Both the position numbers and the translations under genes were made by a program. Below, piece after piece: positions 7,838 through 16,201 of a DNA stretch of 64,000 nucleotides. The notes beneath the pieces are model-generated. The model was given only the letters and a program-made list of their open reading frames with translations. It was not told the origin of the DNA and made no database searches. The stretch's first letter is position 1. Every line of letters starts with the position of its first letter. Origin of the DNA: Rosenbergiella collisarenosi (GTDB lineage: Bacteria; Pseudomonadota; Gammaproteobacteria; Enterobacterales; Enterobacteriaceae); assembly GCF_018494085.1 (NCBI RefSeq), contig NZ_JABBFP010000005.1:1-64000 (forward strand), read 5' to 3'.

Positions 7838-10800
7838 ATGTTAAGCGATTTTAGAACCTCTACCCGCCACTTCACGCTGCGCGCCCTCCTCCTGCTGTGG
7901 TGCGTGATCTTCACGCCTTGGGTCAGTGCGGACAGCCCGCTTAGTCAAGGCTTCTCTTCACGGGTGAGTGCAGAAGTCACCTTACCGAATACCGAGTACC
8001 AAGAAGCCACGGTCGATTTACGCGTTAAAATCCTCGGTGGGGAGCTAGTACTGACCCGGGCTTGGGTAAATAGTCATTGGATCCTTAATCCAAGTTGGGC
8101 AACGCTCCGTTTTCAAGGGCGCGGTAGCGAGGGACGCCCATTACAGATTACCCGTGCGGGCACTCGCTATCGGGGGGATCAGCAGGCCGGACTTTATCGC
8201 GCAGGGACCTCAACACTGCGCCAGCGCGAGAAGGGATGGCAATGGCAAGACAACCAAGGAAACTGGATTGATTACGATACTGCTGGCCGAATCACTCAGT
8301 ATGGTAACAAGAATCTTACCTTGGCCAAGTTCGAATTGGATAGCAGTGGGCGGCGGCTAGCCGTTCAGGACCACCATGGTCGGGTGATTTATCGTTTTCA
8401 GTACGATGAGCAAGAACGCTTAGTGTCGGTCAGCGATCTCAGCGGTCGGACGGTAGGTTATCAGTGGCAAGGCAATCAGCTGCGTCGTGTTACGGATGTC
8501 GAAGGGCACCTTTGGCATTACCAATACGATGGTAATGGGCAGCTCATCAAGCGTATCGACCCCGATGGCGGCGTAATGACGCTACAGTACGACAACAGTG
8601 TCATCGCACCCATAACGGCGATGCTGAGTGGTCGAGAAGCCAAGGGGGAGTTAGCGCCACTCTCGTCAGTCGAGACGACCGAGCGGGGGGGATTACCGCG
8701 CGCTCATATCAATAAAGTTATCGATAAGTCTGGCGCGATCACGACGTGGCAGCGGCATGCGGTGGCTGTTAATGGCGGTTGGTGGGTGGAGAAAACGGGG
8801 CCTGATGGTGCCGTTGAGCGTCATGATGTTGACCGCGAAGGACGCTTAACCCAAGTGACGATCAACGGCCAGGTGATCACCCGTTGGGCTCGGCCGGATA
8901 AGCACACACAGGAAATTACGGAGGAAGGTGGGGAGATCACTCGCCTACGCTACGACAGCGCCCAGCGTATTAAGCAGATGATCAGCCCTGAGGGCAAACA
9001 CAGTTCATTTGCCTATGATCCGAGCCACGGTCGGCTGAGTCTCTACCGGAATAGTGCAGGGATCGCCACCGAGTTTAGCTACGATGAGCGCGGTAATCTG
9101 CTCACAATGACTCTGGCGGCAGGCACGCCAGAGCGCTATCGCTTGGCATGGCAGTACGATACCTATGGTCAGCCAACCACGATAACGCAAGGAGAGGGCG
9201 ACTCGATACGGCAGTCGGTCATCACCTATGATCAACAAGGTAATCCCCTCACCCTGACTCAACAAGGTCAGCGTAAATACCAGTTTGACTATAACGTTGA
9301 GGGGCGAGTAACCGCCATTACCGATCCCCTCGGTCATCGTTGGCAGTATCGCTACAATGCTAGTGGGCAATTGCTGCAAGCCACCGATCCGTTACAACAA
9401 AACACCACTTACCATTACGACGCGCTGAGTCGGCTTACCGCGATCATTGACCCCCTAGGGCATCAATTAACCTATCTCTGGCAGCGCTTACCGCTGGGTT
9501 ATCGTCTGCAGCTGACCGACGAAACTAACAGATCTTGGCACTATCAGTTTGACGCGCTTGAGCGGTTGGTCAAAACCACTTCGCCACAAGGCAATGAAAC
9601 GACACAAGCCTTTAACCTTGATGGACGTTTGAGTCAACTCACCGAACCGAGTGGTGAGACGCATCGTCTTGAATATGGCGCGATTGGCAGTCGCGATCAA
9701 GGGCGCGTGGTTGGTTATACCAACCCCGTCAATCAAGAGCGTTATGAGTACAGCCCAGCAGGATTACCTAGCAGTATCAGTATGCTGCCCGGGTTGGTTC
9801 AGCGTATCCAGTACAATGCACAAGATTTACCGGCAGTCGTTGAAGATACCGCAGGCCGTAGAGAGGTTCGTGAATACAATGCTCTCGGGGCGCTGACTCG
9901 CGCCATCGACCGTCTCGGTGCTGAGACTCGCTATCGTTATCAGCCAAATGGCGAGCTTGCCGCCGTCACCACACCGCTAGGACGACAGTTTACCTTCGAA
10001 CAAGATGCCTTTGGCGATGCGGTGAGGGAAAGCCGGCCTTCGGGTAACCGATATCGCTATCAGTACGACCTCGCCGGACAGCTTACTGCACAACGGGATG
10101 GGCTGGGTAATCGAATCGACTATCGCTACGACGCTGCGGGGCAATTGATTGAGGCGCACTACTTTGCGCCATTACAGACTCAGCCAGAACAGACGATAGA
10201 GTATCGCTACGATGCTGCAGGGTACTTGACTGAAGTGACGCAACGCGGCAAGACCGAAAGTCACTTCACTTTTACCTACGATGCACGGGGGCAACTGCTG
10301 AGTGAAACCCTGCGCTATGGTAACCAACACAGCACAATACGAACTCAGTTACAGTATCGGTACACGGAAGATGGTCAGCGTCAGTCGATCACCTATCCCG
10401 ATAACAGCGAGCTTGAGTTTCGTTGGCAAAACGATCGCCTGCGCGAAGTTATTCACCCCAATGGCCAACGCGAACGCCGGGAAACCTGGCAGTGGTATCA
10501 GCCAACCACTATCCAACGACCCGGCAGTGAACAGACGCTAAGCTTTGATGCGCTGATGCGACCGCAGACCAGCACGCTCAGTGTTAATAAACTGATTGTC
10601 GACCAACAGGGTTATTCGTACGACGATGCCGGAAATATCACTGAGCAAGTTCGTAATGGCCAGGCAACCCGCTATCAATACGATGCCGAGGATAGGTTAA
10701 CCCTAACGCGCAGTGCTCTGGGTAGCGTACAGCGCCTAGGTTACGATGCTGAGGGGAATCGTACCTTCACTAGCAACGCATCGGGCGCATGGCACTATAA

Positions 10801-12073
10801 CGATAAACAACAGCTTGTGAAGCGGGGGAGCGGCACAAGCGAAGTAGAGTATCGCTGGGGCGTGACGGGGGATCTGTTAGAAGAAACTCACCCCCAAGCC
10901 ACGACGACCTATCAATATAATGCGGCCAATCAATTAGTCACCGTCAGCCGTAATAACCACATTCTCGCTGAATATCACTATGACGCGTTTGGTCGGCGGA
11001 TCGGTAAGTGGGTCGGTGGGGCTCAACAATGGTTTGTCTACAGTCCAGAGGGGCTTTTAGCCCAACTTGACGGCCATGGCCAGATGCAACAGGCATGGGG
11101 CTGGGAACCCGGGACACTTTACGGCAGCAAACCACTCTGGCAAGCCGATCTAAGTCCCGCGGCAACACTTAAAACGGCTAAGGTTGCTTGGTTAATCGCA
11201 GACAACACCGGTACGCCACTGCTTGCACTTAATGATCAGGGGAATACGGTTTGGAAGGGAACCCGCGATCCCTTCGCCGCAGTCGTCCCTAACGCAGAAA
11301 GTAAGATCACGGTAAATTTGCGCTACGCGGGGCAATACGCCGATGCGGAAACCGGACTCTATTATAACGGCTTTCGCTATTATGACCCGCTGACCGGACG
11401 ATATTTACAGCCCGACCCCTTAGGGCTTAGCGGCGGATTAAATAGCTACGTCTATGCCCTAAATAACCCCTTAAGCTATATCGACCCCGAAGGGCAGTTC
11501 CCGCTAATCGCGTTACTCAAGCCGATGGCTTATTTCGTCGGAAGCTGGGCAGCTAGCGAGGCCATGGATTATTTAATCTCGTATCTGCCGGATAATGAGT
11601 GCAATCCGTTATTAAGCCCAAGAAACTGGGCGCAGATGATGAGTGATATCGTCCCAGCTGGCACAGCGTATAGAGGGATTAGGTCAGGGTATAAGGTATG
11701 GAAGGGGCGGGCATTCGCAGGTAGTACTGTACCAAATAGTAAAATAGGTGCTTTGAACGATGCATCCAAAACTGCCTTTGAAGCCGCTAAAAATCATATT
11801 AATATTTGGACTCCGAAAGATAAGCATTTGCTTGGTACTACGGCCAGAAAAAGTGCACAATTCAATACTGCTAATATAGAAAATGTAAGGGGCTTAGTTA
11901 AGGAAGCATTAACTTCACCTAATGCTAAATTTATGGTTAATAATGAAGACAATTCCTTCAGGGTTGTCGCTGATATGGGTAGAGTAATTGGTACTAAAAA
12001 ACAGACGGCTATCAGGATATCAATCGGGAGCGACGGTAAAATATGGAATGCATTCCCAGTGAATCATCAATAG
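7838..12073 (+). CDS. Sec-exported RHS/YD-repeat polymorphic toxin (full-length, tip A)
   Basis: A 1411-residue RHS protein. ATG 7838 is preferred over 7829 because AAGGAT lies 7 nt upstream. The N terminus is a Sec signal peptide (ALLLLWCVIFTPWVSA), not a PAAR or prePAAR head, so T6SS delivery is not indicated. Residues about 100-1200 are YD repeats (YRFQYDEQERLVS, WHYQYDGNGQL and many more). The core ends in [20 protein letters not shown] ... YIDPEG at about residue 1216, the RHS autocleavage region. A hinge follows to WKGRA (about 1291), then a variable tip of about 120 residues ending GRVIGTKKQTAIRI ... GKIWNAFPV, a pattern seen in BECR-fold nuclease toxins (family assignment tentative). 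The tip is AT-rich beside the core. The downstream gene overlaps it and is the likely immunity. Confidence 0.93.
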   Translation: MLSDFRTSTRHFTLRALLLLWCVIFTPWVSADSPLSQGFSSRVSAEVTLPNTEYQEATVDLRVKILGGELVLTRAWVNSHWILNPSWATLRFQGRGSEGRPLQITRAGTRYRGDQQAGLYRAGTSTLRQREKGWQWQDNQGNWIDYDTAGRITQYGNKNLTLAKFELDSSGRRLAVQDHHGRVIYRFQYDEQERLVSVSDLSGRTVGYQWQGNQLRRVTDVEGHLWHYQYDGNGQLIKRIDPDGGVMTLQYDNSVIAPITAMLSGREAKGELAPLSSVETTERGGLPRAHINKVIDKSGAITTWQRHAVAVNGGWWVEKTGPDGAVERHDVDREGRLTQVTINGQVITRWARPDKHTQEITEEGGEITRLRYDSAQRIKQMISPEGKHSSFAYDPSHGRLSLYRNSAGIATEFSYDERGNLLTMTLAAGTPERYRLAWQYDTYGQPTTITQGEGDSIRQSVITYDQQGNPLTLTQQGQRKYQFDYNVEGRVTAITDPLGHRWQYRYNASGQLLQATDPLQQNTTYHYDALSRLTAIIDPLGHQLTYLWQRLPLGYRLQLTDETNRSWHYQFDALERLVKTTSPQGNETTQAFNLDGRLSQLTEPSGETHRLEYGAIGSRDQGRVVGYTNPVNQERYEYSPAGLPSSISMLPGLVQRIQYNAQDLPAVVEDTAGRREVREYNALGALTRAIDRLGAETRYRYQPNGELAAVTTPLGRQFTFEQDAFGDAVRESRPSGNRYRYQYDLAGQLTAQRDGLGNRIDYRYDAAGQLIEAHYFAPLQTQPEQTIEYRYDAAGYLTEVTQRGKTESHFTFTYDARGQLLSETLRYGNQHSTIRTQLQYRYTEDGQRQSITYPDNSELEFRWQNDRLREVIHPNGQRERRETWQWYQPTTIQRPGSEQTLSFDALMRPQTSTLSVNKLIVDQQGYSYDDAGNITEQVRNGQATRYQYDAEDRLTLTRSALGSVQRLGYDAEGNRTFTSNASGAWHYNDKQQLVKRGSGTSEVEYRWGVTGDLLEETHPQATTTYQYNAANQLVTVSRNNHILAEYHYDAFGRRIGKWVGGAQQWFVYSPEGLLAQLDGHGQMQQAWGWEPGTLYGSKPLWQADLSPAATLKTAKVAWLIADNTGTPLLALNDQGNTVWKGTRDPFAAVVPNAESKITVNLRYAGQYADAETGLYYNGFRYYDPLTGRYLQPDPLGLSGGLNSYVYALNNPLSYIDPEGQFPLIALLKPMAYFVGSWAASEAMDYLISYLPDNECNPLLSPRNWAQMMSDIVPAGTAYRGIRSGYKVWKGRAFAGSTVPNSKIGALNDASKTAFEAAKNHINIWTPKDKHLLGTTARKSAQFNTANIENVRGLVKEALTSPNAKFMVNNEDNSFRVVADMGRVIGTKKQTAIRISIGSDGKIWNAFPVNHQ
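11344..11710 (+). repeat. RHS core-end/hinge repeat, copy 1 (in the full-length gene)
   Basis: This segment, from the [10 protein letters not shown] coding part to the GGAAGGGGCGGGCA junction, recurs downstream at 13947-14300 (near identical), 15634-15841 (decayed), 18018-18310 (first part near identical) and 19077-19220 (decayed). Each copy precedes a different toxin tip or its remnant. The sequence is thus available for homologous exchange of tips. Confidence 0.9.
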
Positions 12074-12462
12074 TTATTGATTACAGCAATATGTATATAA
12101 GGGAGATTCACCCTACTAATCAGATTTATTGCGAAGTTGAGGGAGCATTAACAATCTCAAAAGGGAATGAATGTATTTTTTCAGAGGAAAATATCCTACT
12201 ATTAGAATTTGCAAAAGCCTTAAATACTTGGAGTAAGCAACCTGATCTAGACTTTGAATATTACTCAATGGATTATGAGGAAGGGCCAATTGTTTATTTC
12301 AGGCATGAAACCTCACAAATTTGTAGCGTGGGAGGGATTTGGCTGGAAGGTGTTTGTTATGAAGTTGAAAGTGTAGAGTTGATATTGGCTTGTGATGCTT
12401 TTATTAGAAAAATTCTTAATGACATTATTTCTAGAAGAGTTGATATTGATTTATTGTTTTAA
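12043..12462 (+). CDS. candidate immunity protein for tip A
   Basis: A 139-residue acidic cytoplasmic-type protein without signal peptide. Its ATG lies inside the last 31 nt of the RHS gene in another frame, so the two are translationally linked; ATG 12091 (MYIREIHP) is an alternative start with no clearly better ribosome site. Overlap with the end of a toxin tip is typical of cognate immunity genes. A second copy exists 4,128 bp downstream but is broken by a stop. I do not recognise the family with confidence; YSMDYEEGPIVYF and GGIWLEGVCYEVESVEL are its clearest stretches. Confidence 0.75.
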   Translation: MECIPSESSIVIDYSNMYIREIHPTNQIYCEVEGALTISKGNECIFSEENILLLEFAKALNTWSKQPDLDFEYYSMDYEEGPIVYFRHETSQICSVGGIWLEGVCYEVESVELILACDAFIRKILNDIISRRVDIDLLF

Positions 12463-12536
12463 TTTAAACTTTCTCTATTAATTAAATATAATCACACTGG
12501 TATAGCTGGTAATTTAAAAGGAGGTATTAATTTTAA

Positions 12537-12626
12537 TCTAATCACCATGGACGTATATTAGATAATGGTGATTATATTGGAGTCAATGGAAATATTATTG
12601 ATAATATAGAGGGTTACCTACATTGA
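12537..12626 (+). pseudogene. decayed relative of the 49-residue ORF before a DUF4279 gene
   Basis: An open frame without a start codon encodes GRILDNGDYIGVNGNI and ends NIEGYLH, recalling the tail of the complete small ORF at 13213 (GFIQDNADYIDDDGFV, NIEGYFQ). Its TGA overlaps the TTG start of the next DUF4279 gene, just as the complete small ORF overlaps its own DUF4279 partner. The start and first half are gone. It also recurs at 16665-16754. Confidence 0.5.
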
Positions 12627-13090
12627 ACAAATTAAAAGGGCGGTGGGTAGAAGTGTCGAGCGATTATCCAAGTTGCAAAGGTTGTTATGCAACGCTTGCG
12701 ATCTATCCCAAGTTGCTCCATCCAGACATCATTAGTGAGATGTTAGGACTTGCTCCGACCAGACAAAATATTATCGGTGAAAAAGTTACTAATAGCATCG
12801 GTAGGACTAGGGAAATAAAAAAATCAGGTTGGTTTCTTTCAACAGAAAACATCGTCCTTTCCAAGGATTTACGTGAGCATTTAGACTGTATTTTAGATAA
12901 AATTGAGCCGGCTTCACAGGCTATTGAAAAGCTACAGTCTAGAAAAGAAACGACTATGTCTATAAGTTGTGTATGGCATTCATTAACGGGTGATGGCGGC
13001 CCAGTTCTATGGCCAGAACAAATGATAAGAATAAGTAATCTTAACTTAGAGCTCAGTTTAGATGTTTGCTTTTTTGTTGATGAGCAGTAG
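12623..13090 (+). CDS. DUF4279 domain protein 1 (immunity-like)
   Basis: A 155-residue protein with the layout of DUF4279: YPSCKGCYATLAIYP near the start, HPDIISEMLG, a central GRTREIKKSGWFLST, LREHLDCILDKIEP, then GDGGPVLWPEQM and LNLELSLDV at the end. The start is TTG at 12623 with GAGGG 9 nt upstream. DUF4279 genes often sit among polymorphic toxin immunity genes; function is otherwise unknown. Its duplicate at 16751 is about 88 percent identical in protein, with nearly all differences in the first two thirds. Confidence 0.8.
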   Translation: MNKLKGRWVEVSSDYPSCKGCYATLAIYPKLLHPDIISEMLGLAPTRQNIIGEKVTNSIGRTREIKKSGWFLSTENIVLSKDLREHLDCILDKIEPASQAIEKLQSRKETTMSISCVWHSLTGDGGPVLWPEQMIRISNLNLELSLDVCFFVDEQ

Positions 13091-13159
13091 TGGTGTTGAG
13101 ATTCAGTTAATAAAAGTGTTATTTTCAACGCCAAGTATCAATGGTTAATCAATTAATCG

Positions 13160-13182
13160 ATTATCAATTTTTTATTGATAAT
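13160..13182 (+). other. AT-rich perfect hairpin between DUF4279 unit 1 and the next unit
   Basis: ATTATCAAT (13160-13168) pairs perfectly with ATTGATAAT (13174-13182) around a T5 loop. The same element recurs at 17288-17310 in the duplicate. It could be a weak terminator or processing site; there is no GC-rich stem. Confidence 0.4.
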
Positions 13183-13212
13183 TAATTTAAAGCTAAATAT
13201 TGAGGTAATCAA

Positions 13213-13362
13213 GTGGAATTGGAAGATTGGGTTAAAGCGTTATTGTTATTTAAAGAAGAGAATGGATTAACAGCAGAGATGCTCGGTTTTATACAAGATA
13301 ATGCGGATTACATCGATGATGATGGATTTGTTATCGGTAATATCGAGGGTTATTTTCAATGA
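13213..13362 (+). CDS. 49-residue ORF coupled to DUF4279 protein 2
   Basis: A GTG start with GAGGT 6 nt upstream opens a 49-residue acidic protein beginning VELEDWVKALLLFKEENGL and ending DGFVIGNIEGYFQ. Its TGA overlaps the ATG of the next DUF4279 gene (ATGA at 13359-13362), so translation is probably coupled. A copy with the same start, ribosome site and overlap lies at 17341-17490, differing at few residues and without stops, which argues that it is translated. It may be an independent small protein or the tail of a lost toxin. No family recognised. Confidence 0.6.
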   Translation: MELEDWVKALLLFKEENGLTAEMLGFIQDNADYIDDDGFVIGNIEGYFQ

Positions 13363-13823
13363 AAGAAATAGCTCATCATAGGACGCCGGTAAATAAAATT
13401 TATCGGAGCTGTTACGAATGCTATGCAAGTATTCGGATATATCCCGCAGCTACTCATCCAGATGAAATAACTACGTTACTGGAGCAAGAATCAACTTTAT
13501 TGGAGGTCGTTGGGCAGGAGATAACTAATAGTAGAGGGAGGACAAGGAAAGTAAAGTATTCTATTTGGGAGTTATGCACCGAGGGTTTTTTGAAATCTCA
13601 AGATTTACGTGAACATATAGACTGGTTACTTGATAAAATGGAACCAAAAAGTACGGAGTTACAATCACTACAAGAAGTTCCAGATTTGATTATGTGTATC
13701 TATTGTATATGGAAAGGAAAGAGAGGGCATGGTGGTCCAGTTTTATGGCCAGAACAAATGCGTAGAATGGGCGAATTGAATATAGAGTGCAGTTTTGATG
13801 TCTATTTTTTTAGCGAGGACTGA
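13359..13823 (+). CDS. DUF4279 domain protein 2 (immunity-like)
   Basis: A 154-residue DUF4279 paralogue of the preceding one: SCYECYASIRIYP, HPDEITTLL, GRTRKVKYSIWELC, LREHIDWLLDKMEP, GHGGPVLWPEQM and a final LNIECSFDVYFF. Its ATG overlaps the stop of the 49-residue ORF. It is roughly 35-45 percent similar to DUF4279 protein 1 and about 70 percent identical to its positional duplicate at 17487. Multiple DUF4279 paralogues beside an RHS tip suggest immunity to toxins not, or no longer, encoded here; this is inference. Confidence 0.8.
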   Translation: MKEIAHHRTPVNKIYRSCYECYASIRIYPAATHPDEITTLLEQESTLLEVVGQEITNSRGRTRKVKYSIWELCTEGFLKSQDLREHIDWLLDKMEPKSTELQSLQEVPDLIMCIYCIWKGKRGHGGPVLWPEQMRRMGELNIECSFDVYFFSED

Positions 13824-13928
13824 AGATGTTTATTAAAATCACTAAGGTGAATGTTATGGTTAAGGTGTTTTCCATCTTTGTCGTAATGATTGCAACTGAA
13901 TAATATATAAAAGTCATATACAGTTTAA

Positions 13929-14582
13929 TACCTCGACACCGATCACTATTATAACGGCTTTCGCTATTACGACCCGCTGACCGGACGGTATTTACAGCCC
14001 GACCCCTTAGGGCTTAGCGGCGGATTAAATAGCTCCGTCTATGGCCTAAATAACCCCTTAAGCTATATCGACCCCGAAGGGCAGTTCCCGCTAATCGCGT
14101 TACTCAAGCCGATGGCTTATTTCGTCGGAAGCTGGGCAGCTAGCGAGGCCATGGATTATTTAATCTCGTATCTGCCGGATAATGAGTGCAATCCGTTATT
14201 AAGCCCAAGAAACTGGGCGCAGATGATGAGTGATATCGTCCCAGCTGGCACAGCGTATAGAGGGATTAGGTCAGGGTATAAGGTATGGAAGGGGCGGGCA
14301 CAGGTGGCTCGTCTCTCAGTTGATGAATTGATATTAACATCTGCTAAAGGGAGAAAAACGTCAGGACGATCTAAGTTATTTGATCGCGCTGGGAATATAG
14401 ACGTTGCTAATAAAGAGTTTAATGCTTTGTCACCAGTTAACATCAGAGATATCGATAGAGGAAGAGCGGGGGAATTACTTGATGGGCGTACTATAATAGT
14501 ACGAGATAAAAGTACTGATGGTAGACCTACACTTGAAATTCAAGATGGAAAAAGACGTATAAAATTCAGATATAATAGGTAA
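13929..14582 (+). CDS. orphan RHS C-terminal cassette, tip B (no own start)
   Basis: An open frame without an upstream start encodes RHS core end ([20 protein letters not shown]), hinge and a new tip. It is almost identical in DNA to the full-length gene up to GGAAGGGGCGGGCA at 14300, then diverges completely. The first ATG in frame is 14112, inside the hinge. The tip of about 95 residues has [16 protein letters not shown], then [20 protein letters not shown], and ends [17 protein letters not shown], a pattern I have seen in polymorphic nuclease-like toxin tips but cannot name. It would be expressed only after recombination into the main gene, or from a cryptic start. The next gene is its likely immunity. 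Confidence 0.8.
   Translation, partial: YLDTDHYYNGFRYYDPLTGRYLQPDPLGLSGGLNSSVYGLNNPLSYIDPEGQFPLIALLKPMAYFVGSWAASEAMDYLISYLPDNECNPLLSPRNWAQMMSDIVPAGTAYRGIRSGYKVWKGRAQVARLSVDELILTSAKGRKTSGRSKLFDRAGNIDVANKEFNALSPVNIRDIDRGRAGELLDGRTIIVRDKSTDGRPTLEIQDGKRRIKFRYNR
13947..14300 (+). repeat. RHS core-end/hinge repeat, copy 2
   Basis: It matches 11357-11710 with only a few substitutions near its start and none seen in the last 250 bases or so. The identity ends sharply at the tip junction after GCGGGCA. The near-perfect match suggests recent exchange with the full-length gene. Confidence 0.9.
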
Positions 14583-14588
14583 AAGCAT

Positions 14589-14966
14589 ATGAATAATAAA
14601 CTCTTTGTTTATCCTTTTGAAAACTACCTTTACAAAGGTTTTATGCTTGATAAATTAATATATTCACCAAGCGTATTAGAATTATTTTTAACCAACGATA
14701 ATGATAGTGGGATAAAGATCTCGTTTGATTGGTTTCACACTTTTCGAGTGGTTGATGAAGGTGATGTAATCAAGATGCTAAATAAATTCAATGGCGAAAT
14801 GATCTTAGGGATTTATACTTTAGTTGATTCTGAATATTTGGAATGGTTTCATGAGCAAAGCGTAGGGATACATTTAGATGGAAATATTACTCATTATATG
14901 GTTGTTACTGTGAATGATGTGATTGAGATTCTTTCTAGTGAAAAACCAGTGATATCAAAAATTTAA
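14589..14966 (+). CDS. candidate immunity protein for orphan tip B
   Basis: A 125-residue, AT-rich gene starting 6 nt after the tip B stop. The protein has no signal peptide and is mildly acidic, with KISFDWFHTFRVVDEGDV and YLEWFHEQSVGIHLDGN as prominent stretches. Position directly behind a toxin tip, size and base composition are those of a cognate immunity gene. I do not recognise the family. Confidence 0.7.
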   Translation: MNNKLFVYPFENYLYKGFMLDKLIYSPSVLELFLTNDNDSGIKISFDWFHTFRVVDEGDVIKMLNKFNGEMILGIYTLVDSEYLEWFHEQSVGIHLDGNITHYMVVTVNDVIEILSSEKPVISKI

Positions 14967-15058
14967 TAACGATTATCTAATGCTATTTGGGATAATTACA
15001 TATTACTAAAAGTCTCTGGGTAGAAGGCAGCTGTAAAAATACTCCCTTTTGCTAATAA

Positions 15059-15235
15059 TATTTTCATGATCAGTTATTAAAATGCTACCTTGATCGAGAA
15101 TCATTATTACTTGGTCCATCAGGCAAAGCAACAAAGTTAGAAACTTCGTTTTAAATAATGCCTGATGGCTCTCGAAAATTTGTAACAGTAATACCAAAAG
15201 AGGGTAAAATAAATGTTTATTGTATCTTTTCCTGA
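15059..15235 (+). pseudogene. remnant of toxin tip C with internal stop
   Basis: One reading frame gives LLLGPSGKATKLETSF, a TAA stop, then IMPDGSRKFVTVIPKEGKI and a final stop overlapping the start of the next gene. This reads as the C-terminal tail of a toxin tip broken by one codon (probably AAA to TAA near 15152). The segment before 15059 has lost its frame and begins with a sequence shared with 15019-15062/20569-20612. Confidence 0.6.
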
Positions 15236-15563
15236 TGATATAGATTTACTTGCTTTTTTTGAAAGTGAACCGATATTTAGTAATGCCGAAGAATTCCACT
15301 TTGCATATAAAAAAAAGGATATTCATGGGGTTTCTATAATCTTTGCATATAATGCAATCTGCGGCTGGATTCAAGCTATAATTGAATTTAAAGATAAAGA
15401 GATTTCACGTTACTTAATGGAGGGAGTGGAAAGCTTCAAATTAAAGAAAGATATTAACGGTGAATATTTGAGCTCAGAGGTTGAGTTTGAAGACACAAGA
15501 ACTATAGTGGAAATAAGAGTTACCCCCTCTATTTCAGTTAATTTTGAAACTCTTGTTAGATAA
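15213..15563 (+). CDS. candidate immunity protein for lost tip C
   Basis: A 116-residue acidic protein starting inside the last 23 nt of the tip C remnant, with GAGGGT upstream of the ATG. It begins MFIVSFPDDIDLLAFFESEP and has a central GVSIIFAYNAICGWIQAIIEF. It is intact although its toxin partner is broken, the common state of orphan immunity genes. A hairpin with a T-rich tail follows. Family not recognised. Confidence 0.65.
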   Translation: MFIVSFPDDIDLLAFFESEPIFSNAEEFHFAYKKKDIHGVSIIFAYNAICGWIQAIIEFKDKEISRYLMEGVESFKLKKDINGEYLSSEVEFEDTRTIVEIRVTPSISVNFETLVR

Positions 15564-15568
15564 ATAAC

Positions 15569-15600
15569 AAGCTCCCAACCTAAAAGCTGGGAGTTTAATT
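15569..15600 (+). terminator. probable rho-independent terminator after immunity C
   Basis: AAGCTCCCA (15569-15577) pairs with TGGGAGTTT (15588-15596) allowing G-U pairs, followed by TTTAATTT and more T residues. Confidence 0.6.
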
Positions 15601-15633
15601 TGGTTTTTATGCTTATAATAAATACTACTCGAT

Positions 15634-16201
15634 CCTCGCGTTAACTTGGCCGATAATGTAATTTGCCGGTAGATAGGCGGCTGGCGAGGCCATGGGTCGT
15701 TTAATCTCGTATCTGCCAGATAACGAGTGCAATCCGTTATTAAGCCCAAGAAACTGGGCGCAGATGATGAGTTATGTCATCGAATCTGGCATAACGTATA
15801 AAGGAATTAGGTCAGGGTATAAGGTATGGAAGGGGCGGGCATTCTCAAGAAGTACTGTACCAAATAGTAAAATAGGTGCTTTGAACGATGCATCGAAAAC
15901 TGCCTTTGAAGCCACTAAAAATCATATTAATATTTGGGCTCGGAAATATAAGTATTTGCTTGGTACTACGGCCAGAAAAAGTGCACAATTCAATACTGCT
16001 AATATAGAAAATGTAAGGGGCTTAGTTAAGGAAGCATTAACTTCACCTAATGCTAAATTTATGGTTAATAATGAAGACAATTCCTTCAGAGTTGTCGCTG
16101 ATATGGGTAGAGTAATTGGTACTAAAAAACAGACGGCTATCAGGATATCAATCGGGAGCGACGGTAAAATATGGAATGCATTCCCAGTGAATCATCAATA
16201 G
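15634..16201 (+). pseudogene. orphan RHS cassette A' (duplicate of tip A; upstream core decayed)
   Basis: From about 15634 this aligns without gaps to the full-length gene at an offset of 4,128 bp. The first part is decayed: the hinge frame contains a TAA near 15658. From ATG 15692 a 169-residue frame stays open to the end of the toxin. The tip differs from tip A at only about seven positions, mostly just past the junction (GRAFSRS for GRAFAGS, WARKYKYLLG for WTPKDKHLLG), and its last 80 or so residues are identical. No RHS core remains in front, so it is not a deliverable toxin as it stands. Confidence 0.8.

Noticed and set aside
12703-13134. A 143-codon minus-strand frame, and its twin at 16846-17256
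   Set aside because: Both are antisense shadows of the DUF4279 genes; they recur only because those genes are duplicated.
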